Shown here piece by piece: positions 18,834 to 26,049 of a stretch of 64,000 bases of DNA; positions within the stretch are counted from its first letter, which is position 1, and the number at the start of each line of letters is the position of its first letter. Source of the DNA: Paenibacillus sp. XY044 (lineage in GTDB: Bacteria > Bacillota > Bacilli > Paenibacillales > Paenibacillaceae). The notes below the pieces were generated by a model that was not told the DNA's origin, ran no database searches, and saw only the letters and a list, made by a program, of their open reading frames with translations. The stretch is taken from contig NZ_NQMO01000002.1 in the NCBI RefSeq assembly GCF_002257645.1, forward strand, positions 434,001-498,000, written 5' to 3'. A program made the position numbers and the translations under genes.

Positions 18834-18850
18834 CCATCACCCGCTCCATA
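18834..18850 (+). repeat. Duplicated 3' end of tRNA-Gly
   Basis: CCATCACCCGCTCCATA, 17 bases, identical to the tRNA-Gly 3' end at 18720-18736 and 114 bases downstream in direct orientation. It lies in a short GC-rich block that begins GAGCGGATG. This is what remains when DNA integrates at a tRNA 3' end and is later lost, or when a tRNA gene is partly duplicated. Confidence 0.7.
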
Positions 18851-18854
18851 GATG

Positions 18855-18893
18855 AAAAGGGCCGGAGATCCATGGATCTCCGGCCTTTTTTAT
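18855..18893. terminator. Bidirectional terminator between the tRNA region and xylR
   Basis: AAAAGGGCCGGAGATCC and GGATCTCCGGCCTTTTTT are almost perfectly complementary, flanked by A and T runs. Confidence 0.92.
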
Positions 18894-18901
18894 AGCTCCG
18901 G

Positions 18902-20065
18902 CTACAATGTGACACGCGCGTGGCCGAGAAAGTGCATGACGGCGGCGAAGCCCGCGCCGATCATCGTTCCGCGGCTGCCCAGCCGGGAGAAGGTAATCTC
19001 GAGCTGCTGCTTATGGTAGGGCAGCGTCCGCTCCGCGACGACCGCCTGCATCGGTCCGGACAGCCAATCCCGGGCTTCGGACAGCGCCCCGCCAATCACG
19101 ATGAGCTCGGGATTGAAGCTGTTGATGAGGTTGGTTACACCGATGCCCAAATATTTGCCCATCTGGGCGAATTGTTCCCGGGCAGCCTCATTTCCCTCGG
19201 AAGCCAGGCGCACCAGCTCGGGCGTATTGTGGGCTGGCAGGGCAACGCCGGCCGTGTCGTACGTTTTCTCCGAAGCGTAGAGCTCCCAGCAGCCCCGGCT
19301 TCCGCAGGTGCAGGGCCTTCCGTCGGCCTCAATGCACATATGGCCGGTCTCCCCGGCGTAACCCCGCGCTCCCTTATACAACTCCCCGCCGATGATAATG
19401 CCCGATCCGATACCCGAACCTGCACTGATGTACAGCAGATGGCGCACATCCTTTGCTGCGCCGAAGTTGAGCTCGCCCTGCGCGCCGGCGTTAGCCTCGT
19501 TATCAATCGTGACAGGCACCGAAAAGGCTTCCTCCAGCAGCTGCTGCAGATGGACCATTTCCCAACCGAGGTTGGGCGCAAACAGGACGACCCCGTTTTC
19601 ATCCACCATGCCGGGCACGCCAACCCCGATCCCGACGATGCCGTATGGAGTTTCCGGGGCTGTCTCCATAAGACTGGAGATGACCCTCTTCATCGCTTCA
19701 AGCACATAGGGCAGATCGTGACGCGCAAGCGCATGATCCCGCTCCTCCAGTACGTTGCCTCCCAGGTCGCACAGCACGGCAGTCAGCTGCTTCACCCGCA
19801 GCTCGATGCCGATGACAGTGCCGGCCATTGCGTTAAAATGCAGCAGCAGCGGCTTGCGCCCGCCGCTGGACTTGCCCGGCCCGACTTCGGTGACCAGCTG
19901 CTGATCGCACAGCTCGGCCACCAAATTGGAGACGGTGGCCTTGTTGAGGCCGGTCATTTCCGATACCCGGGCTCTGGAGAGGGTGGAGGAATGCTTGCGG
20001 ATCGTGTGAAGCACAAGCGAGCGGTTTATTTTTTTGACCAGAGCCTGGTCGCCGGTGACTTTCAT
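18902..20065 (-). CDS. xylR: Xylose-responsive ROK repressor
   Basis: Transcriptional repressor of the xylose genes, 387 residues. N-terminal winged helix-turn-helix (RARVSEMTGLNKATVSNLVAEL), then a ROK/actin-like sugar-binding domain with YISAGSGIGSGIIIGGELY and the zinc-type CxCGxxGCxE motif (CTCGSRGCWE). Xylose should release it from DNA. The frame is open further upstream; the ATG at 20065 has GAAGGATG ahead and begins just before the HTH. It is divergent from xylA across 188 bases that contain the operator and cre. Other ROK specificities are conceivable, but the xylAB context makes XylR the best call. Confidence 0.92.
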   Translation of the reverse strand: MKVTGDQALVKKINRSLVLHTIRKHSSTLSRARVSEMTGLNKATVSNLVAELCDQQLVTEVGPGKSSGGRKPLLLHFNAMAGTVIGIELRVKQLTAVLCDLGGNVLEERDHALARHDLPYVLEAMKRVISSLMETAPETPYGIVGIGVGVPGMVDENGVVLFAPNLGWEMVHLQQLLEEAFSVPVTIDNEANAGAQGELNFGAAKDVRHLLYISAGSGIGSGIIIGGELYKGARGYAGETGHMCIEADGRPCTCGSRGCWELYASEKTYDTAGVALPAHNTPELVRLASEGNEAAREQFAQMGKYLGIGVTNLINSFNPELIVIGGALSEARDWLSGPMQAVVAERTLPYHKQQLEITFSRLGSRGTMIGAGFAAVMHFLGHARVTL

Positions 20066-20163
20066 GAATATCGCACATCCTTCGAGTAATCCCATTTGCA
20101 CATAATCAATTAGTCTAGAGCCAACCGCGACAAAAAGCAACCCGAAATCACCTTTTCAAAAAA

Positions 20164-20188
20164 ACTTTGTTTAACCAATATACAAAGT
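20164..20188. promoter_or_regulatory. XylR operator in the xylR-xylA intergenic region
   Basis: ACTTTGT (20164-20170) and ACAAAGT (20182-20188) form an inverted repeat around TTAACCAATAT, close to the Bacillus xyl operator pattern. It overlaps the probable -35 (TATACA, 20179-20184; -10 TACTAT, 20202-20207) of xylA, so bound XylR would block transcription. Confidence 0.82.
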
Positions 20189-20212
20189 CAATTCGATGTG
20201 TTACTATGTTCC

Positions 20213-20226
20213 TGTAAACGTTTGCG
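20213..20226 (+). promoter_or_regulatory. Catabolite-responsive element (cre) of xylA
   Basis: TGTAAACGTTTGCG fits the CcpA cre consensus TGWAANCGNTNNCW except for the last base. It lies just downstream of the probable xylA -10, a typical roadblock position for glucose repression. Confidence 0.82.
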
Positions 20227-20253
20227 ACAAGCAAATTTTGAGGAGGATTATAC

Positions 20254-21570
20254 ATGGCATACTTTGAGAACGTTGGGAAGATCGCTTATGAAGGAAGCCG
20301 TTCCACCAATCCGTACGCTTTCAAATTTTATAACCCGCAAGAAGTAGTAGCAGGCAAAACGATGGAGGAGCATCTCCGCTTCGCGATGGCCTACTGGCAT
20401 ACGTTGACAGCTGGCGGTTCCGATCCGTTCGGCGCAGAGACAGCTGTTCGCAGTTGGGACAAATACGACGGTATGGACAAGGCCAAAGCCCGCGTTGAAG
20501 CCGCTTTTGAATTTTTGGACAAAATGAACCTGCAGTTCTTCTGCTTCCACGATATCGACATCGCACCGGAAGGAAGCAGCCTGCGCGAGTTCTACAGCAA
20601 CATCGACACCATCGTCGATTTGATCAGCCAAGGCATGAAATCCTCCGGCAAGAAGCTGCTATGGAACACGGCCAACATGTTCACAAACCCACGCTACATG
20701 CACGGTGCCGGGTCGACTTGCAACGCGGACGTATATGCCCATGCAGCAGCCCAAGTCAAAAAAGGCCTCGAAGTCGGCAAACAGCTCGGTGCGGAAAACT
20801 ACGTATTCTGGGGCGGACGCGAAGGATATGAAACCCTGCTGAATACGGACCTCAAGCTTGAAATGGACAACATGGCCCGCCTGTTCCATATGGCCGTGGA
20901 TTATGCGAAGGAAATCGGCTTTGACGCCCAGTTCCTGATCGAACCAAAACCGAAGGAGCCGACGAAGCACCAGTATGACTTTGATGCGGCGACGACGATT
21001 TCATTCCTGCAAAAGTACGATCTCGACAAGCACTTCAAGCTGAACCTCGAAGCCAACCATGCCACGTTGGCCGGACATACGTTCGAGCACGAGCTGCGCG
21101 TGGCGCGCATCAACGGCATGCTTGGATCCCTGGACGCCAACCAAGGCGACATGCTGCTCGGATGGGATACCGACGAGTTCCCGCTGAACATTTACGATTC
21201 CACGCTTACGCTGTATGAAGTGCTGAAGAACGACGGTCTTGGCAAAGGCGGCATCAACTTCGACGCGAAAGTACGCCGTCAGTCGTTTGAGCCGGAAGAT
21301 CTGTTCCTCGCCCATATCGCAGGTATGGATACTTACGCGAAAGGCTTGAAAGTAGCCGCTAAGCTGATCGAAGACCGCGTGTTCGACGATTTCATCGACA
21401 ATCGCTACGCCAGCTTCAAGGAAGGCATCGGTGCAGATGTCGTATCCGGTAAAGCGACTCTGGCTTCCCTGGCCGAATATGCGCTGAACAATGAAAATCC
21501 GCGCCGCAACGAGTCCAGCCGCCAAGAACTGCTGAAAGCGAAGCTGAACCAATACATCCTGGCTGAGTAA
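20254..21570 (+). CDS. xylA: Xylose isomerase
   Basis: Isomerises D-xylose to D-xylulose, metal-dependent, cytosolic. 438 residues, the class II length. Active-site landmarks: [12 protein letters not shown] (catalytic His and Asp), [42 protein letters not shown] and [30 protein letters not shown] precedes the ATG. First gene of xylAB, controlled by XylR and cre in front. It is separated from xylB by 140 bases with a terminator-like hairpin. Confidence 0.97.
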   Translation: MAYFENVGKIAYEGSRSTNPYAFKFYNPQEVVAGKTMEEHLRFAMAYWHTLTAGGSDPFGAETAVRSWDKYDGMDKAKARVEAAFEFLDKMNLQFFCFHDIDIAPEGSSLREFYSNIDTIVDLISQGMKSSGKKLLWNTANMFTNPRYMHGAGSTCNADVYAHAAAQVKKGLEVGKQLGAENYVFWGGREGYETLLNTDLKLEMDNMARLFHMAVDYAKEIGFDAQFLIEPKPKEPTKHQYDFDAATTISFLQKYDLDKHFKLNLEANHATLAGHTFEHELRVARINGMLGSLDANQGDMLLGWDTDEFPLNIYDSTLTLYEVLKNDGLGKGGINFDAKVRRQSFEPEDLFLAHIAGMDTYAKGLKVAAKLIEDRVFDDFIDNRYASFKEGIGADVVSGKATLASLAEYALNNENPRRNESSRQELLKAKLNQYILAE

Positions 21571-21634
21571 TAGCAACTTCGGCAGGCACGGCCATTTACA
21601 AGGCCGGACATGAAATCTCTTTGAAATGCAACGA

Positions 21635-21674
21635 AGGTTGCCTGAAGAAAGCTTCTTCGGGCAACCTTTCTTTA
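21635..21674 (+). terminator. Hairpin between xylA and xylB (partial terminator or processing site)
   Basis: AAGGTTGCCTGAAGAA, loop AGC, TTCTTCGGGCAACCTT: a 16-base stem followed by TCTTTAGA, which is a weak U-tract. It should let part of transcription through, or stabilise xylA mRNA, giving less xylB than xylA. Confidence 0.7.
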
Positions 21675-21710
21675 GATATAAGTCCATTCGATCCATACAG
21701 GAGGAAAAGT

Positions 21711-23207
21711 ATGAAATACGTTATCGGTGTTGATTTGGGAACAAGCGCCGTCAAGACGGTGCTGGTAAATCCTCAGGGAGAAGTCGTGCACGAGCACTCT
21801 GAGGCTTACCCGCTGAGCAGACCCGAGCCGGGCTGGAGCGAGCAGAACCCGGAAGATTGGGTGGAGAAAACGCTCGTCAGTCTTCGCAGGCTGATGGAAA
21901 AGTCGGGTGCCGACCCGCAGCAGGTGGAAGGTCTCAGCTTCTCCGGCCAAATGCACGGTCTTGTGCTGGTGGATTCGGAGGGTAAGGTGCTCCGTCCGGC
22001 CATTCTGTGGAACGACACGCGCACGACGGCGCAGTGCCGCAAGATCGAGAGCACGCTGGAGTCGAAGCTCCTCGGTATTGCCAAAAACCGCGCCCTTGAA
22101 GGCTTCACGCTGCCTAAAATTTTGTGGGTGCAGGAGCATGAACCGGACATCCTGTCCCAAGCCAGCCTGTTCCTGCTGCCGAAGGATTACGTGAGATACC
22201 GGCTCACCGGTGAATATGCGATGGATTACTCCGACGCCGCGGGCACGCTGCTGCTGGATGTCTCGGGAAAAACGTGGAGCGAGGACATCGCCGCGGCATT
22301 TGATCTGCCGCTATCACTATGCCCGCCTCTCGTCGAATCATTTGATCAAACGGGCACGCTGCTGCCTGACATCGCCGAGGCGTCCGGCCTGCTGCCGTCG
22401 ACCAAGGTTTTTGCGGGCGGAGCGGACAATGCTTGCGGAGCCATCGGTGCGGGCATTCTGCAGGAAGGGCAAACGATGTGCAGCATCGGCACATCGGGCG
22501 TCGTCCTTTCTTTTGAAAGCCGCAAGGATCTGGACGTCGACGGAAAGCTTCATTTCTTTAATCACAGCGAAAAAGACGCCTACTATGTCATGGGCGTTAC
22601 GCTTGCCGCCGGTCACAGCCTGACCTGGTTTAAGGATACTTTTGCCAAGGAAAAGAGCTTTGATGAGCTGCTTGATGGCATCGGTTCCATTCCTGCGGGC
22701 AGCAGCGGCCTGCTGTTTACGCCGTACATTTCCGGGGAAAGAACCCCGCATCCGGACGCGGATATCCGCGGAAGCTTTATCGGCATGGACTCCGGCCATA
22801 CGCTTTCCCATTTTGCCAGAGCGGTGCTTGAGGGTATTACGTTCTCACTGCGGGAATCGATCGATATTGTTCGCGAATCCGGCAAAGAAATCCGTGAGGT
22901 CGTGGCCATTGGCGGCGGTGCCCGAAACGAAACGTGGCTGCAGATGCAGGCGGATATTTTCAACGCGACGATTATCAAGCTTGAAAGCGAGCAGGGCCCG
23001 GCTATGGGAGCGGCGATGCTGGCTGCATACGGCTGCGGCTGGTTCCCGTCGCTAACGGACTGCGCGAAGGCGTTTATCCGCCCGGCCAAAACTTACGCGC
23101 CAAACGCGGAGCGGGCCGAATTGTACAGCGGCTTGTTCAGCCTGTATCAGGAAGTATACAGCCAAACACGTGAGCTGAACCGCAAGCTGGTTTCTTACCG
23201 GAACTAG
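21711..23207 (+). CDS. xylB: Xylulokinase
   Basis: Phosphorylates D-xylulose to xylulose 5-phosphate for the pentose phosphate pathway. 498 residues of the FGGY kinase family: GVDLGTSAVKTVLV (phosphate loop), GQMHGLVLVD, LWNDTRT, GGADNACGAIGAG, and the late glycine motif IGGGARNETWLQMQADI. The ATG at 21711 follows AGGAGGAAAAGT; the frame extends 90 bases upstream into the intergenic hairpin, which I exclude. Second gene of the xyl operon. Confidence 0.96.
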   Translation: MKYVIGVDLGTSAVKTVLVNPQGEVVHEHSEAYPLSRPEPGWSEQNPEDWVEKTLVSLRRLMEKSGADPQQVEGLSFSGQMHGLVLVDSEGKVLRPAILWNDTRTTAQCRKIESTLESKLLGIAKNRALEGFTLPKILWVQEHEPDILSQASLFLLPKDYVRYRLTGEYAMDYSDAAGTLLLDVSGKTWSEDIAAAFDLPLSLCPPLVESFDQTGTLLPDIAEASGLLPSTKVFAGGADNACGAIGAGILQEGQTMCSIGTSGVVLSFESRKDLDVDGKLHFFNHSEKDAYYVMGVTLAAGHSLTWFKDTFAKEKSFDELLDGIGSIPAGSSGLLFTPYISGERTPHPDADIRGSFIGMDSGHTLSHFARAVLEGITFSLRESIDIVRESGKEIREVVAIGGGARNETWLQMQADIFNATIIKLESEQGPAMGAAMLAAYGCGWFPSLTDCAKAFIRPAKTYAPNAERAELYSGLFSLYQEVYSQTRELNRKLVSYRN

Positions 23208-23251
23208 GAAGACGAAACCTCCCTCCCGGATGTGATGCGGGGGTCCTCGCT

Positions 23252-23278
23252 TCATGTCTAATTTAGACATGATTTTTT
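23252..23278 (+). terminator. Intrinsic terminator after xylB
   Basis: TCATGTCTAA, one base, TTAGACATGA, then six T: a perfect 10-bp stem. Confidence 0.85.
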
Positions 23279-23296
23279 ATCGAATTTTCGGGGTAC

Positions 23297-23310
23297 TGCA
23301 ATCGCTTTCA
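23297..23310 (+). promoter_or_regulatory. cre site upstream of the GH95-GH42 pair
   Basis: TGCAATCGCTTTCA matches the general cre pattern TGNAANCGNWNNCW. It lies just upstream of a possible -10 (TAGAAT, 23318-23323), so CcpA control of the glycosidase genes is likely. Confidence 0.68.
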
Positions 23311-23412
23311 GAACAGTTAGAATAAGGATATATGACCAGTACCTTGCCTACTTGGCGTGCTGCCGTTAACATTTCGATTTGCATCATTCACAATGCTGAA
23401 AAGCAAATATGG

Positions 23413-23447
23413 CGGGAAGTCCGATCCATTACGACGGGCTTCCCGTA
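23413..23447 (+). other. Hairpin in the leader of the GH95 gene
   Basis: CGGGAAGTCCG and CGGGCTTCCCG pair imperfectly across 13 bases, followed by TAATTTCTT. It may be a weak terminator or a mRNA 5' stabiliser; nothing decides it. Confidence 0.4.
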
Positions 23448-23547
23448 ATTTCTTGAGGAAGCCTGAATGAAATTACGCCTCGGTCGCCGGTCCGGCAAGG
23501 TACAGGACGAAACAACCGTTCATCACGGGCAAAGGGGAGAGATATGC

Positions 23548-25935
23548 GTGGATCAAAGCAGCAAGCGCGCCGCCAATAAACGGCTGTGGTATCGGAAGCC
23601 GGCCTCCGTGTGGGAGGAAGCGCTGCCGATCGGAAACGGGCGGCTGGGAGGTATGGTGTTCGGCGGAGCGGAAGAAGACAAGATTCAACTGAACGAGGAC
23701 ACGCTGTGGTCCGGATTTCCGCGGGACACCGTCAATTATAACGCCCTGCGGTATGTGGAGCCGGCCAAGGCGCTTGTCGCCGAGGGCCGGTATGCCGAAG
23801 CGGAGGCGCTGATCGAAGCCGGGATGCTGGGACGACGCACGGAATCCTACCAGCCGCTTGGCGATTTGCATTTTGCTTTTGGCCGTCTGGATCACGTTGC
23901 CGATTACGAAAGGGAGCTGGACTTGGACCAAGCGGTAACGTCGGTTTCTTTTCAAACCGGCGGGGTGCGCGTCGTCCGCGAAGCCTTTGCCAGCCGGCCG
24001 GATGAGGTCATCGCCGTCCATTTTCGGGCGGAACCGGCAGGCAGCGGGAATCCGGCCGGGAAGCTGGAACTGCCGGATCTGTCGGCGTGGCTGACCTCTC
24101 CGCATATCAGCGAAGTGAGCGCGGAGCCGGCGTCCTTGGTCCTGACGGGACAAGCCCCGTCGCATGTCGCGGACAATTATTTGGGGGATCATCCCCAATC
24201 GGTTCTCTACGAAGAAGGACTGGGACTCCGGTTTGCGGCCGTGCTGTCGGTGCGGACCGACGGTGAATTGAGGGCGGAAGAAGGGCGGATTCGGATCGGA
24301 AAAGCGAGCACGGTCACCTTTGTGCTGGCTGCGGCGACCGATTTCGCAGGCTTTGACACCATTCCCGGCGCGTCCGGAATCGATCCGGTGAGCTTGTGCC
24401 GGGAACATGTAAACGCAGCGGACCGCGATTACCCGGATTTAAGACAGCGGCACACGGAAGACTACCGCGAACTGTTTGACCGGGTGGACCTGCAGGTGGG
24501 CCAAATTCGAAACCAGCAGGAGGCTGAAGCGGCAATGCCGACGGACGAGCGGCTGCTGCTGTATCGCCAGGGCAAAACGGATTTGGCCCTCGAAACGCTG
24601 CTGTTCCATTACGGACGCTATTTGATGATTGCCGGTTCGCGCCCGGGCACGCAGGCGCTGAACCTGCAGGGCATTTGGAACCCGCACAAGCAGCCGCCTT
24701 GGAACAGCAACTATACGACGAACATCAATGCCGAAATGAACTATTGGCCGGCCGAAGTCTGCGGTCTCGGAGAATGCCATGAACCGCTCTTCGACCTGAT
24801 CCGGGAGTTGAGCGTCACCGGCAGCCGGACTGCCGCCATCCATTACGGGGCAAGGGGATGGACGGCTCATCACAATACCGATTTGTGGCGGATGTCGACG
24901 CCTTCGGACGGGCGGGCCATGTGGGCGTTCTGGCCAATGGGCGGCGTGTGGCTGACCAGACATCTGTGGGAACGGTACGCATTCCGCCCGGATGCGGCAT
25001 ATCTGCGGGATGTGGCGTATCCGCTGATGAAAGGTGCTGCCCTGTTCTGTCTGGACTGGCTTGTCCAGCTTCCCGACGGCCGCTGGACGACGGGACTCTC
25101 GACTTCACCGGAGAACGTCTTCCTGACTGAATCGGGAGAGCCCTGCAGCACGGCTGCCGGATCGGCGATGGATATGGCGCTCATTGATGAGCTGTTCGGA
25201 CACTGTATCGAAGCCGCCGGACTGCTCGGCATCGATGAGGATTTGCGGCAGGAACTGTCATTGAGACGGGAGCAATTGGCGCTTCCCGGCATTGCGCCGG
25301 ACGGACGGATGCGGGAATGGGAGCGCGATTTCGGCGAGAACGAGCCGGGGCATCGTCATGTATCCCACCTGTACGGAGTGTATCCTGGAGATACCCTTAA
25401 CGAGAGTACACCGGAGCTGCTGCGGGCCGCCTCCTTGTCGTTGGAGAAGCGGATCGAGGCGGGAAGCGGGCACACGGGCTGGAGCGCGTCCTGGATCCTC
25501 AACCTGTATGCGCGGCTTAAGGAGCCTGCGAACGTATACCGCTCCATCCGACGCATTCTCAGCGACTCCAGCCTGCCGAACTTGTTCGGCAACCACCCGC
25601 CGTTCCAGATTGACGGCAATTTCGGTTATGCGGCCGGTGTCGCGGAAGCGCTGCTGCAAAGTCACCTGGGAGAGATCCGGATGCTGCCGGCCCTGCCGGA
25701 AGCCTGGAACGAAGGGGAAGCCAAGGGACTGCGGGCGAGAGGCGGCTTTGTGCTGGACATGAAGTGGAGCGCCGGAGCGCTTAAGGAAGCTAAGATCACC
25801 TCCACCCACGGCGGGACCTGCCGGATCGCGGACAGCTCGCTGTACCAGGTACAGGGGCCGGACGGACAGGTGCTGTCGGCCACAGGCTTTGCTGCGGCAG
25901 CAGATGTAACGTATTTGATTACGCCACGTGGCTAG
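23548..25935 (+). CDS. Glycoside hydrolase family 95 (alpha-L-fucosidase type)
   Basis: Inverting glycosidase expected to remove terminal alpha-1,2-linked L-fucose (some members take L-galactose). 795 residues from the GTG. Order: N-terminal beta domain starting LWYRKPASVWEEALPIGNGRLGG, linker, (alpha/alpha)6 barrel with LNLQGIWNPHKQPPWNSNYT, TNINAEMNYWPAE (Asn pair of the catalytic site), STSPENVF (probable acid Glu) and IDGNFGYAAGVAEALLQSH (Asp). No signal peptide, so cytoplasmic. The GTG at 23548 has AAAGGGGAG at good spacing; an ATG at 23467 with TGAGGA is the alternative and adds 27 residues. It precedes the GH42 gene by 114 bases in the same orientation. Confidence 0.88.
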   Translation: MDQSSKRAANKRLWYRKPASVWEEALPIGNGRLGGMVFGGAEEDKIQLNEDTLWSGFPRDTVNYNALRYVEPAKALVAEGRYAEAEALIEAGMLGRRTESYQPLGDLHFAFGRLDHVADYERELDLDQAVTSVSFQTGGVRVVREAFASRPDEVIAVHFRAEPAGSGNPAGKLELPDLSAWLTSPHISEVSAEPASLVLTGQAPSHVADNYLGDHPQSVLYEEGLGLRFAAVLSVRTDGELRAEEGRIRIGKASTVTFVLAAATDFAGFDTIPGASGIDPVSLCREHVNAADRDYPDLRQRHTEDYRELFDRVDLQVGQIRNQQEAEAAMPTDERLLLYRQGKTDLALETLLFHYGRYLMIAGSRPGTQALNLQGIWNPHKQPPWNSNYTTNINAEMNYWPAEVCGLGECHEPLFDLIRELSVTGSRTAAIHYGARGWTAHHNTDLWRMSTPSDGRAMWAFWPMGGVWLTRHLWERYAFRPDAAYLRDVAYPLMKGAALFCLDWLVQLPDGRWTTGLSTSPENVFLTESGEPCSTAAGSAMDMALIDELFGHCIEAAGLLGIDEDLRQELSLRREQLALPGIAPDGRMREWERDFGENEPGHRHVSHLYGVYPGDTLNESTPELLRAASLSLEKRIEAGSGHTGWSASWILNLYARLKEPANVYRSIRRILSDSSLPNLFGNHPPFQIDGNFGYAAGVAEALLQSHLGEIRMLPALPEAWNEGEAKGLRARGGFVLDMKWSAGALKEAKITSTHGGTCRIADSSLYQVQGPDGQVLSATGFAAAADVTYLITPRG

Positions 25936-26049
25936 GGAATGCATCATGAATAGGCACAGAAACGGAAGCCGAAGGAAAGCTTTGCTGTTACCAGAAGCTG
26001 TTAAGGTTCCCGGCTGTCGACGAATCAACAAGCGAAAGGAAGTGGGTAC

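Noticed and set aside
18598-18915. Minus-strand open frame across the tRNA-Gly gene, encoding a protein containing MGIEPTLSAWKAEVL
   Set aside because: This reading is the antisense of the tRNA-Gly gene and its flanks; the same spurious protein is produced from tRNA genes in many genomes. No ribosome site and the tRNA explains the conservation.
18920-20089. 389-codon plus-strand frame opposite xylR
   Set aside because: Antisense to xylR, whose HTH and ROK motifs are clear; the frame has no domain or ribosome site.
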